A DNA stretch of 63,682 nucleotides, taken from contig NZ_FQZF01000031.1 in NCBI RefSeq assembly GCF_900141905.1, positions 1-63,682 on the forward strand, read 5' to 3'. Positions 30,827 to 39,534 of this stretch are shown here, in pieces (positions within the stretch are counted from its first letter, which is position 1; each line of letters starts with the position of its first letter). The DNA comes from Muricoccus roseus (GTDB lineage Bacteria; Pseudomonadota; Alphaproteobacteria; Acetobacterales; Acetobacteraceae). The position numbers and the translations under genes were made by a program. Under the pieces are notes generated by a model. That model did not search any database. It was not told the DNA's origin and saw only the letters and a list, made by a program, of their open reading frames with translations.

Positions 30827-33655
30827 ATGCGCCGCCTTCTCCTTATCGGCCCGGCACTGGCGCTGCTCCTGCTCGCGGCCCTCTACGCCGCGCCGCTCTT
30901 CACCGACTGGACGGCGCGGCGGGACCAGCTGGCCGAACTCGCCTCGGCCCGCATCGGCCGGCCGGTCACGCTGCATGGCCCGGTGCGCCTGCGCCTGCTG
31001 CCGCATCCGGTGGTGGAGGCCCAGGGCGTCACCCTCGGCGATGCCGGGGACGGGCTGGGCTTTTCCGCCAGCTCGCTGCGCCTGCGCGTGGATGGCGGGG
31101 CCCTTCTTCTCGGGCGCATCGCCCCGCGCGAGGTCGCGATCGTCGGCGCCGAGCTGCGCCTGCCCTGGCCGCCGGTCGAGGCGGCGGTGCTGCCGGGCAG
31201 CCTCTCCACCCTCACCGCCCAGCTCGTGGACAGCCGCCTCATCATCGGCGGCGTGCGGCTGGAGGGCGTGCAGGCCCGGCTGATCGCGGGCGATCCCACC
31301 CAGGGCACGCGCGCCGAGGGCCGCTTCGCCTGGGGCGGCCTCGAATGGCGCTTCGAGGCCGGGGTCGGCCGCCCCGGCTATGACGGGATCACCCCGGTCG
31401 AGCTCACCCTCGCCATGGGCAATGCGAGCTTCCAGGCGCGCGGCGTGCTCACCCTGGACGGCACGGTGGAGGGGAGCCTGGAGGCGTCGGGGCCGGACCT
31501 CGCCCTTCTCGTGCCCGGCCCGCCCGGCCCCTTCCGGGCGCGCGGGCGCGTCACCGTCACCACGGATCTTCTCGCCGCCGACGACCTCAACCTCGATATC
31601 GGCGGCAGCCCCGCGCGCGGCGCCCTCACCCTGCGCCTCTCCCCCACGCCGCGGCTGGATGCGGCGCTGCTCGCCAGCCGGATCGACCTGGACCCCTGGC
31701 TGGCCGCCCTGCGCGCCCGCCCCACCGCCCTTCCGGTCGGGCTCGACCTCTCGGCCGAGGCGGCGAGCTTCCGTGGCGTCGCGCTGCGCCGCCTCCGCGC
31801 CGCCGTCTTCCGGGAGGGCGCGGCCGAGGGCGGGCGCCTGACCTTCTCGGACGTCTCCGCCACCCTGCCCGGCGGCACGCGGGTGGAGATGAACGGCGCG
31901 ACGGCGGGCGAAAGGCTGGAGGCCGGGCTGCACTTCTCCGGCTCCGACCTGCGCGGCACGGTGGATGCGCTCGGCATCGGCACGGACTGGCTCGCGCCCG
32001 GCCGTCTGCGGCAGGGGGAAGGGCGCGCCCGGCTCGTGCTGGAACCCGGTTCTGTCGCTGTGCCGGAACTCTCGGCGACGCTGGACGGCACCCGCATCTC
32101 CGGCGCCGGCGTGCTCCGCTTCGGCGCCCGCCCCGCCCTCGGCCTGGGCCTCACCCTCGACAGCCTGGAGCTGGAGGGCTGGCTCCGCCCGGGGCTCGAC
32201 TGGCCGACCGCCAGCCGGCTGCTCGGCGGCATCGACGCCAATCTCCGCCTGGCGGCCGAGCGCGCCCGCTGGCGCGGCGCGGTGCTGGAGCGCGCCTCCC
32301 TCGACGCCGCGCTGGAAAACGGGCGGCTCACCCTGCGCCGCCTCGCCGGGCAGGTGGCGGGCGGCGACCTCTCCGCCTCCGGCACGGCGCTGCTCGGCCC
32401 CACCCCCCGCCTTTCCGATGCGGTGGTGGAATTCGCCGCCCCCAATGCCCGGGCGCTCTCGGGCCTGCTGCCCGGCACCTGGCCGGACGGGACGCGCCTG
32501 GCGACCGAGGCGGTGACGCTCCGCGCGACGGGCGGCGGCGCGCCGGACGCGATGTCCATCCAGGCCGGCGCCGAATGGGGCGATGCCCGGCTGGAGGCCG
32601 CCGGCACGCTCGACCTGCCGGGCCGCCGCGGCAACGGCACGCTCACCCTGCGCCACCCGGGCGCGCCCCGCCTGCTCAGCGACGCGCTGGGCATCACGCC
32701 GGGGGAGCCGATCGGCCAGGGCTCGCTCTCCTTCATCGCCGCCTTCTCCGCGGGGCCGCAGGGCGTGGCCGCCGAGCGCTTCGACCTCGTCCTCGGCACG
32801 CTTCGCGCCAATGGCCAGCTCGCCCTGGCGCTCGATGCCGCGCGCCCGCGCCTGACCGGGCGCCTCGCGGCGGAAACGGTGACCCTGCCCCCGCTCTCCT
32901 GGCGCGCGCGCGAGCCCTTGCCCGTCGCGGCGCTGCGCGCCCTGGATGCGGATCTGGCCCTGTCCATCGCCCGGCTGGAGCCCGACGACCGGCCCGTGCT
33001 GCGCGACCTGCGGGGCAGGCTGCGTCTCTCCGCCGGAATCCTGGCGGTGGAGGAGGCGGAGGCGACACTCGACGGCGGCGCGGCGAGGGGCGGGCTGCGC
33101 CTCGACGCCTCGGGCGAGACGCCCCGGATGGGCCTGAGCGGCAGCCTGCGGAACGTGACCATCAACGCTCCGCTGCTCGGGCTGCCATTGGACCTCTCGG
33201 CCGGCGAGGCCGAGGGTGAGCTGCGGCTGGAGGCCAGCGGAAGCAGTCCGGCCGCCCTTCTCGCCACGCTTTCCGGCGAGGCGGCGCTGACCGTCCGGCG
33301 AGGCATGCTGGCCGGGATCGACGCCGCCGCCGCCGGGCGCGCCGCTGAGGCCGGCGACGAGCCTGCCCTGCGCCGAGCCCTCGCCGAGGGCAGTACGGGC
33401 TTCGACAGCCTTTCCCTGCGCGCCTCCCTGGCCGCGGGCCGCGCGACGCTGCGCGAGGGGCGCGCGACAGGCGAAGGGGTGGCGCTCACCTTGGGCGGCG
33501 AGCTGGACATCGCCCGCGCCGCGCTCGATCTGACCGCGACGCAGAAACCGCCCGACCCGGTGCCCGAGGTGGGCATCCGCCTGACGGGACCGGCCGCGCA
33601 GCCGCGGCGCGTGCCGGAACTGTCCGCCTGGCTGCGGTGGCGGGCCGAACGCTGA
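30827..33655 (+). CDS. AsmA-family protein
   Basis: The 942-residue protein begins with a single membrane anchor (RRLLLIGPALALLLLAALYAAPLF) followed by the AsmA N-terminal block TDWTARRDQLAELASARIGRPVTLHGPVRLRLLPHP. A long beta-rich periplasmic body and the AsmA C-terminal region (about 780-925) follow. AsmA/TamB-like proteins are thought to bridge the periplasm and carry lipid to the outer membrane. The ATG at 30827 is the one directly before the membrane anchor. It is transcribed alone, divergent from the djlA-like gene across about 246 nt. Confidence 0.85.
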   Translation: MRRLLLIGPALALLLLAALYAAPLFTDWTARRDQLAELASARIGRPVTLHGPVRLRLLPHPVVEAQGVTLGDAGDGLGFSASSLRLRVDGGALLLGRIAPREVAIVGAELRLPWPPVEAAVLPGSLSTLTAQLVDSRLIIGGVRLEGVQARLIAGDPTQGTRAEGRFAWGGLEWRFEAGVGRPGYDGITPVELTLAMGNASFQARGVLTLDGTVEGSLEASGPDLALLVPGPPGPFRARGRVTVTTDLLAADDLNLDIGGSPARGALTLRLSPTPRLDAALLASRIDLDPWLAALRARPTALPVGLDLSAEAASFRGVALRRLRAAVFREGAAEGGRLTFSDVSATLPGGTRVEMNGATAGERLEAGLHFSGSDLRGTVDALGIGTDWLAPGRLRQGEGRARLVLEPGSVAVPELSATLDGTRISGAGVLRFGARPALGLGLTLDSLELEGWLRPGLDWPTASRLLGGIDANLRLAAERARWRGAVLERASLDAALENGRLTLRRLAGQVAGGDLSASGTALLGPTPRLSDAVVEFAAPNARALSGLLPGTWPDGTRLATEAVTLRATGGGAPDAMSIQAGAEWGDARLEAAGTLDLPGRRGNGTLTLRHPGAPRLLSDALGITPGEPIGQGSLSFIAAFSAGPQGVAAERFDLVLGTLRANGQLALALDAARPRLTGRLAAETVTLPPLSWRAREPLPVAALRALDADLALSIARLEPDDRPVLRDLRGRLRLSAGILAVEEAEATLDGGAARGGLRLDASGETPRMGLSGSLRNVTINAPLLGLPLDLSAGEAEGELRLEASGSSPAALLATLSGEAALTVRRGMLAGIDAAAAGRAAEAGDEPALRRALAEGSTGFDSLSLRASLAAGRATLREGRATGEGVALTLGGELDIARAALDLTATQKPPDPVPEVGIRLTGPAAQPRRVPELSAWLRWRAER

Positions 33656-33711
33656 ACGGGATGGCTCCGGGGGAAGGGGTACTTCTCCGGAGCCACCGAC
33701 GTTAGCCGACG

Positions 33712-34716
33712 TTACTTGCCGATCTTCGCGAAATTCGCCGCGATGCGCTGGTTCAGGAAATCCTTCGCCGTGATCGGCTCGTCCCGGCCGGAGGGGGAGC
33801 GGATCACCGCATCCCGGTTGGCCTGGCAGAAGAAGGGGAGGGAGTATCGCGGGCCGAGATACTCGTCTGCGCGCGGCATGCGCACGCGGTGGAGGGTGGA
33901 TCGCAGCTGATCGTCGCTCCAGCGCATCAGCATGTCGCCGATGTTGCAGGTGATGACCCCGGGCAGCGGCTCCACATCGGTCCAGGCCAGCTCGCCGCCC
34001 TCGGCCTCCTTGCCGGGGCAGAGCTGCAGCCCGCCCTGTCCGGGGCGCTGATGCAGCAGGGTGAGGCAGCAGTAGTCGGTATGCGCGCCCGCGCGCCAGC
34101 CGGCGAAATCCTCCGGCTTGGCGTCCTGCATGGCCATGTAGTGGATCATGCGCAGCGTGGACTGGTACTCCGGCGAGGTCGGGTCATGCGCTTCGGTGAA
34201 GAAGTCCTCGGGGAAGCCGAGCTTCATCGCGAAGCAGGAGAGCACCTTCATCCCCAGCGCCCAGTTCGCCCGCTCCAGCGCCAGCATGGTCGCCTTGAAG
34301 CCCGGAAGCTCCTCGCCGCTCGGCCACAGCCCCTGCATCCTGGGCACGGTGATCTGGTAGGATTCCTTGTTGTCCGCCGTGCCGGTGGAGGGGCGGACCT
34401 GCGCCTTGTACTCCCAGCCCCAGTTGGTCCCCTTCGTCATGGGGTAGCGGGCCTTCACCTCCATCGGCAGGTCGAAGAAGCGGGCCGCCATCTCGAACCC
34501 CTCGTCGATCAGCTCCTGCGGGATGCCGTGATGGACGAGCTGGAAGAAGCCCGTGTCGGTGGAGGCATCCCAGAGCTGCTCGGCGATCTCAGCCTTGCGC
34601 GCCTTGAAGTCCGACATGTCGATCTGCGGCACGCGGCGGGCCTTGGTTGTGCCCAGACCGCCGAAACCCTTCTCCTTGTTCAGCTCCTTGAGCGCGTATT
34701 CCTGGGTGGCAGACAT
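33712..34716 (-). CDS. 2-oxoglutarate/Fe(II)-dependent oxygenase, isopenicillin N synthase family
   Basis: The 334-residue protein has the DIOX_N domain (VPQIDMSDFKARKAEIAEQLWDAS, then TGFFQLVHHGI) and a C-terminal 2OG-Fe(II) jelly roll. The iron ligands are in AGAHTDYCCLT (His and Asp) and STLHRVRMP (His); the arginine-serine pair binding 2-oxoglutarate is in GPRYSLPFF. The enzyme should hydroxylate or oxidise a small organic substrate, which cannot be named. It stands alone, with Shine-Dalgarno AGGAG about 9 nt before its ATG. Confidence 0.85.
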   Translation of the reverse strand: MSATQEYALKELNKEKGFGGLGTTKARRVPQIDMSDFKARKAEIAEQLWDASTDTGFFQLVHHGIPQELIDEGFEMAARFFDLPMEVKARYPMTKGTNWGWEYKAQVRPSTGTADNKESYQITVPRMQGLWPSGEELPGFKATMLALERANWALGMKVLSCFAMKLGFPEDFFTEAHDPTSPEYQSTLRMIHYMAMQDAKPEDFAGWRAGAHTDYCCLTLLHQRPGQGGLQLCPGKEAEGGELAWTDVEPLPGVITCNIGDMLMRWSDDQLRSTLHRVRMPRADEYLGPRYSLPFFCQANRDAVIRSPSGRDEPITAKDFLNQRIAANFAKIGK

Positions 34717-35109
34717 CTCACTCTCCTACGTGCCTGAAGGAGCAATGTCAGAGCGCCCTCGTGAGAGCCGCCCGCCGCTTCTACTCCTGAGTTCCCCGCC
34801 CGCCGGACCATCCGGGGCGGGTGACGCCGTGATGCCCCCTCAGCCCTCCGCCATCCCGCACGCATGACGAAGCCACGGCGGCGCACAGGAGCCGCTCCGG
34901 TGGAAATCCGCATGAGGGAGAAAGAGTGCGAGCAAGAGGACACCTCGATCCGTTCGATCGTGGAGCAATGCCCCGGGCACCTCTGAGAGGGCCCTGGCCG
35001 CTTCTACCCGCGCCCCCTGGTTAGGATGGGCGCGTGTTCTTCCGCAAGCAAAAACCGTGCTGGACTATTTGCCTGGTCCTGTAGCGCTTTGGTCCTGATC
35101 GGTGTGTCT
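34717..35109. other. Intergenic region without a recognised gene
   Basis: About 390 bases upstream of the oxygenase gene hold no open frame I can support. Short open frames here are GC-rich and lack ribosome-binding sites. The oxygenase promoter should lie here on the minus strand, but I could not pick convincing -35/-10 boxes. The structured repeat follows from 35110. Confidence 0.5.
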
Positions 35110-35345
35110 GTCCCGGGGAGAGGAAGAAGGAACTCTTCCTCTCCCCGGACCCCTCACCTTCTTCTTTTTCTTCAAGTTGGAGCCACTCGGCTGACGGTGC
35201 GCCTGAGGTCGACGACCTCAGGCGACTGCAAGGGCAGGATCAATCTCCTTCAACCCGACCCCCCTTCGATCGGGGCATCCACGGCAGTCAAACGGGGTTC
35301 CAAGGGCCTCAGGCCCTTGGCGGGTGGAGGGCAGAGCCCTCCTCG
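35110..35345 (-). repeat. Dispersed structured repeat, copy 3 (3' of glycosyltransferase)
   Basis: In minus-strand order it has hairpin D (35326-35342, 7 bp), C (35300-35320, 10 bp perfect), B (35201-35223, 10 bp perfect) and A (35113-35148, 16 pairs with one G-U at the loop end). It begins about 43 nt after the glycosyltransferase stop, in that gene's orientation. Hairpin B differs from copy 4 at two arm positions, and both partners have changed to keep pairing. Confidence 0.87.
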
Positions 35346-35385
35346 CAAACGCCCCGGCCAGGTCGGAACCCTGCGTGGGAAGGGA

Positions 35386-36393
35386 TCACCCCGCCCGCCG
35401 CTCCTCCGCCGGTGCCAGCTCTTCCTCGATGAGGAAGCGCGGGCGTTGCTTCGCCTCCAGGTAGATCTTCCCGACATATTCCCCGACGACGCCGAGGCAG
35501 AAGGTCTGGAGCCCGCAGATGAAGTAGATCGGCACCACGGTGGAGGCCCAGCCCGGCACCGTGACGTGGAAGACCAGCTCCGCCAGCAGGGCCCAGATGC
35601 CGAGCAGGACCGAGATCACCGAAACCACGGAGCCCAGCACCATGATCAGCCGCAGCGGCCGGGTGGAGAAGGAGGTGACGCCCTCGAAGGCCAGGGAGAG
35701 CATGCGGCGCAGCGGGTACTTGGATTCGCCCGCGAACCGGCTCGATCGCTCATAGGTCACCACGGCCGTCTTGAAGCCGAGCTGCGGGATCAGCGCGCGC
35801 AGGAACAGGTTGCTCTCGCGGTAGCGGTGCAGCGCGTCGAGGGCGCGGCGGCTGAGCAGCCGGTAGTCCGCGTGGTCGTGCACGATCTCCACGCCCAGCG
35901 CGGCGAGGAAGCGGTAGTAGCCCTGGGCCGTCAGTCGCTTGAAGGCCGTGTCCGTGCGGCGCGCGCTCCGCACCCCGAACACGATCTCGGCGCCCTCGCG
36001 ATAGGCATCGACCATCCGCCCGATGGCGGCCGGGTCGTCCTGCAGGTCCGCATCCACCGAGATGACGGCATCCCCGCCCGCTGAGGAAAGCCCGGCCATG
36101 AGCGCGTTCTGGTGCCCGCGGTTGCGGGAGAGCTTCACGCCCCGCCAGCGTGGCGACTGCGCGTGGAAGGAGGCGATCAGCGCCCAGGTCCGGTCGCGCG
36201 ACCCGTCATCGACGAAGGTGACATGGCTGGAAGGCGCGATCCGCCCCTCGGCGATCAGCCCGTCCAGGATCTCGTCCAGCCGCCGGGCCAGTTCGGGAAG
36301 GACCTCTTCCTCGTTGTAGCAGGGCACGACGATGCCGAGCACGGGCGCGGGCCTGAGCACGGCGGCCCCCGCCCCGGGAAGGGCGGCGCTCAT
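35386..36393 (-). CDS. GtrB/DPM1-like family 2 glycosyltransferase
   Basis: The 335-residue protein has a GT2 domain: VVPCYNEEEVLPEL, TFVDDGSRDRTW, the metal-binding SVDADLQDDP, and KLSRNRGHQNALMAGL. It ends with two membrane segments (about 235-305), typical of enzymes that load a sugar onto undecaprenyl phosphate for export or glycan decoration. The ATG at 36393 overlaps the methyltransferase stop by 4 nt (ATGA); an upstream open extension of 42 codons is Pro/Arg-rich and rejected. It is last in a three-gene surface-glycan operon. Confidence 0.87.
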   Translation of the reverse strand: MSAALPGAGAAVLRPAPVLGIVVPCYNEEEVLPELARRLDEILDGLIAEGRIAPSSHVTFVDDGSRDRTWALIASFHAQSPRWRGVKLSRNRGHQNALMAGLSSAGGDAVISVDADLQDDPAAIGRMVDAYREGAEIVFGVRSARRTDTAFKRLTAQGYYRFLAALGVEIVHDHADYRLLSRRALDALHRYRESNLFLRALIPQLGFKTAVVTYERSSRFAGESKYPLRRMLSLAFEGVTSFSTRPLRLIMVLGSVVSVISVLLGIWALLAELVFHVTVPGWASTVVPIYFICGLQTFCLGVVGEYVGKIYLEAKQRPRFLIEEELAPAEERRAG

Positions 36394-37100
36394 GGGCGGC
36401 GGGCGCTGGCGCTGTACTGGGCGCCGAGCGGAAACCAGGCCAGGCGCGCCTCCAGCGGCCGCAGCGCGGCCAGGGCATGCGGGAAGAACACGTGGTAGCG
36501 CAGGCTGACCTCGCGCCACCCCGCTTCCTCCAGCCGGTGCTTCAGCTGCCGCGCGCGGATCAGCTTCGCATTGGCATCGAAGGGGCAGGTGTTCACCGCG
36601 CGGACGGTGAGCGGGTTCAGCGGGTTGTGCTCGAAGATGGAAACCAGCCCGCCCGGCCGCGTTGCCCGGCGCAACTCCCGCAGCCAGTGCACATGCTCCT
36701 CATGCGGGATGTGGTGGAAGACGCAGGCGGAAAAGGCGAGATCGGCGGTCGCATCCGGGGCCGGCACGGCATCCCCCTCCACCAGCGCGTATTCCTCGCT
36801 GCCCTCCGGGAAGCGCTCGCGGCTCATCTCCAGGCTGCGCGCGGAGGTGTCCGTGCAGGTCAGCCGCGCCTCGGGGAAGTACTGCCGGAAGAAGGGGATG
36901 GAGTTCCCGATCCCCGAGCCGAAATCCAGGATCCGCCCGACGCTCACGCCGTAATCGGCGGCGATCCCGCGCAGCGCCGCGATCTTGTACTCGGAGAAGA
37001 AGGCGGGGTCCTCGCCGGTGATCGCGATATTGGCCCGGTGCTGGGCGTCGTACTCATCCGCCACGCTGTCGAATTCGGCCTGGGCCATGCCCTGCTCCAC
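36390..37100 (-). CDS. Class I SAM-dependent methyltransferase
   Basis: The 236-residue protein has the Rossmann SAM motif ILDFGSGIGNSIPFF, the acidic motif II LTCTDTSARSLEMS, and the post-motif ADLAFSACVFHHIPHEE characteristic of Methyltransf_11/25 enzymes. The substrate is probably a sugar or lipid intermediate of the surrounding glycan operon; that is inference from context. It starts 16 nt after the upstream membrane-protein stop and overlaps the glycosyltransferase gene. Confidence 0.85.
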   Translation of the reverse strand: MEQGMAQAEFDSVADEYDAQHRANIAITGEDPAFFSEYKIAALRGIAADYGVSVGRILDFGSGIGNSIPFFRQYFPEARLTCTDTSARSLEMSRERFPEGSEEYALVEGDAVPAPDATADLAFSACVFHHIPHEEHVHWLRELRRATRPGGLVSIFEHNPLNPLTVRAVNTCPFDANAKLIRARQLKHRLEEAGWREVSLRYHVFFPHALAALRPLEARLAWFPLGAQYSASARRP

Positions 37101-37116
37101 TCTTGTCCGCCGCCCG

Positions 37117-39264
37117 TCAGGGCGCTGTCCGGACGGTGAATTCCCTGACGGCCCAGCTCAGCAGCCGGGGGTCCGTGTTCATGCCGAGCTGCTGCGGCGA
37201 GCGCAGCCCCTCGAAGCGTAGCCCGATCTCCACCCGCTCCGTGCAGCCGGGATTGGGCAGGCGGGCGAGGACGCGCTGCTCCCCCGGCCCGGCCACGCGC
37301 GCGGGCGGGGCGGCGCGGTCGTTCAGCGTGACCGCCGCCTCGCGCACGAGATAGGGCCCGCTGGAGAGCGGGATGACCAGGGCCTCCATCACGAGGTCGC
37401 CGCAGGCCGGCTGGGCGAGCCGCGCGGAGATCCGGGATTCCGGACCCATCCCGAAGCTGCCCCAGGGCCCCGGCTCGGACCAGCCGGCGCCGAGGAAGCG
37501 CAGCCCGTTCGCGCCCGCGAAGGTGGAGACGGGCTCGTTCAGGCCGATGGTCTCCTCGGGCCCGAGCGGGCCGCCCAGGGCCAGCACCGAAGGGCGCAGC
37601 GGCTCGCTGGAGCAGGCATAACCGAAGCTGGCCCCCACGCAGGCCAGCCCCGCCGCCTTCGCCACCCCGCGGGCCAGGTTCGGCGTCACGTCGCTGCCCA
37701 GCAGCACCACCAGCGGGTCACGCCCCTGCGCCCCGTGGCGCAGGTCGCGGGTGAAGGCGAGCGCCTCGGCCTGGCAGTCGAGGCCGGAGCGGTTGACGAT
37801 GGCCGAGTTGGTGGAGATGCCGAGCCGCGCGGCGACGACGCCGAGCGCATAGAGCACGGGGCGGTTCGCCTCCGAGGCGCAGAGATATTGCGGGCGGATC
37901 AGCAGCTCGTCATGGCTCCGCAGCGCCTCCATCCAGGCCGCGCGGTCGATCACGGGGGCCTCGGCCTGGGCCCTCTGCTGGACCGAGGCGAAGAGCGGGC
38001 GGATCTCCACGGCCTGGAGGAGCAGGGCGGCCAGGGCGAGGACCACCACCCCCCGCGCGCCCAGCCGGGCCCGGAGCGCCACCAGCGCGGCGGCGAGGAG
38101 GAAGTAGCCGAGCGGCCAGAAGAAGCGCCCGCTGGAGCGGAAGATGCCGCTGATCGCCGCGAAGGGGCCGAAGCGCTCCAGCGGAAGGCTCAGGATGTGA
38201 TGCGTGCCGGCATACACCTCCGTGGACAGCGCATAGGCGGCCATGCCGAGCAGGGCGAGAACCAGCAGAACCCGGCCCCGCAGCAGCGCAAGGAGCGGCC
38301 GCCAGCCCAGCACCACCGCCAGCACGAGCAGGCCGAGGATGCCGAGGCCAAGATAGTTGAACCCCTCATACTGCCCGGGCGGCCCCGCCAGGATGAAGCT
38401 GGCCCGCCCGGGCCAGATGCTGAGCTGCGGGATAACGGGGGAGAGCAGGTTCATCGAATAGAAGCCGAAGCCGCCGCCGGCGCTCGGCGGCCGCCCCGGC
38501 TCGATGAAGCCGAAGGCCACCGAGAGCACCCCGACGCCGAGGAAGAGCAGAGCGGCACCCCCCAGCGCCTGGGCCCAGCCCAGCCGGCGGCGCAGCAGCC
38601 CGTCTCCCAGCCCGGCCACCACCACCCCGGCCGCCATCACCATGAGGTAGGGGTTGATGACCACCATCAACAGCACGAGCCCGGTGCCCAGCAGCACCGG
38701 CCGCCAGCCGCCATCCCGCGTCATCAGCACATAGAGCGCGAGCGCGGCCAGGATGGCCCAGTGCCCCACCAGCGGAAAATGCCCGTAGCGGAAGATGAAG
38801 GTGGGCACGACGAGGAAGAGCAGCGATCCGGCGAGGGCGGCGGCGCGTTCCAGCCCGAGCACGCGCAGCAGCGCATAGCCGCTGAGCGACTGCAGGCCAT
38901 AGGCCAGCAGCAGCCAGGGGCCGAAATAGTTCGGCAGCCACCCCGTGGCCTTGAAGACGATCTTCCCGAGCAGCGCCATCAGCGGGATGGGGTCGGTGAA
39001 GAGGATGTTCACCCCGTCCGGCGGCGCCAGCAGGGTGGTGCGGAAGAGCGGCCAGCGCCACGCATCCCGCGCGAAGGCCTCGTAGCCGATCCAGTTCGCC
39101 GCGTTGTCGCCGCTGACCAGGTCCCAGTAGGAGGCAAGGCCGAAAAGCAGACCTAAGGGGAAGATCAGGAGAGCAAGCGCAATCCCGGCACCGAAGGCCA
39201 CCGCTGGATACATTTCGGGTCCTTCCCGGCGCGCATCGAGGCGCGAAGGGGCCCCGATTTCCAT
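37117..39264 (-). CDS. Multi-pass membrane protein, DUF6311/GT-C-like
   Basis: The 715-residue protein (698 from the ATG at 39213) has about 11 membrane segments in the first 430 residues and a periplasmic C-terminal domain of about 270 residues. The motif SYWDLVSGDNAANWIGYEAF after the first segment, followed by LAPPDGVNILFTDPIPLMALLGK, resembles DUF6311 and related lipid-linked-sugar glycosyltransferases of the GT-C fold. It probably transfers a sugar from the polyprenyl-phosphate donor made by the GtrB-like enzyme two genes downstream. Family naming is from memory and not checked. Confidence 0.7.
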   Translation of the reverse strand: MEIGAPSRLDARREGPEMYPAVAFGAGIALALLIFPLGLLFGLASYWDLVSGDNAANWIGYEAFARDAWRWPLFRTTLLAPPDGVNILFTDPIPLMALLGKIVFKATGWLPNYFGPWLLLAYGLQSLSGYALLRVLGLERAAALAGSLLFLVVPTFIFRYGHFPLVGHWAILAALALYVLMTRDGGWRPVLLGTGLVLLMVVINPYLMVMAAGVVVAGLGDGLLRRRLGWAQALGGAALLFLGVGVLSVAFGFIEPGRPPSAGGGFGFYSMNLLSPVIPQLSIWPGRASFILAGPPGQYEGFNYLGLGILGLLVLAVVLGWRPLLALLRGRVLLVLALLGMAAYALSTEVYAGTHHILSLPLERFGPFAAISGIFRSSGRFFWPLGYFLLAAALVALRARLGARGVVVLALAALLLQAVEIRPLFASVQQRAQAEAPVIDRAAWMEALRSHDELLIRPQYLCASEANRPVLYALGVVAARLGISTNSAIVNRSGLDCQAEALAFTRDLRHGAQGRDPLVVLLGSDVTPNLARGVAKAAGLACVGASFGYACSSEPLRPSVLALGGPLGPEETIGLNEPVSTFAGANGLRFLGAGWSEPGPWGSFGMGPESRISARLAQPACGDLVMEALVIPLSSGPYLVREAAVTLNDRAAPPARVAGPGEQRVLARLPNPGCTERVEIGLRFEGLRSPQQLGMNTDPRLLSWAVREFTVRTAP

Positions 39265-39312
39265 ACGGTCACGGCAAAGTCAATTCATCGCGCAGAACGG
39301 AAAGACCGCGCC

Positions 39313-39534
39313 TCAGCGCCCCCGCGCCACGCCGAGCGCGAGCACCCGCAGCGCCGAGGCGAGGGGGAGGGAAGGGTCGTCCCGCGCCGCATCGGCCGCG
39401 GCCACCAGGCGCAGCAGGGCCTCGCCCCGCCGCGCCGCCTCCTCCTCCAGCACCGCCCAGAATTCCGGCTCCAGCGCCACGGAGGTGCGATGCCCCGCCA
39501 GGGTGAAGGAGCGCTTGACCAGATGTCCCGCCAT
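39313..39534 (-). CDS. Small ribbon-helix-helix protein
   Basis: The 73-residue protein reads VKRSFTLAGHRTSVALEPEF followed by two helices. This is the pattern of the RHH_4 ribbon-helix-helix family (KRSxxxxGHxTSxxLExxFW). The strand residues K-S-T could contact DNA as a dimer. Its ATG shares a base with the fumC stop (TGATG), so it is translationally coupled to fumarase. Partner and target DNA are unknown. Confidence 0.75.
   Translation of the reverse strand: MAGHLVKRSFTLAGHRTSVALEPEFWAVLEEEAARRGEALLRLVAAADAARDDPSLPLASALRVLALGVARGR

Noticed and set aside
30653-32656. 667-codon minus-strand open frame opposite the AsmA gene
   Set aside because: It is Arg/Gly/Ala-rich without domains. The plus-strand frame has a membrane anchor and AsmA motifs.
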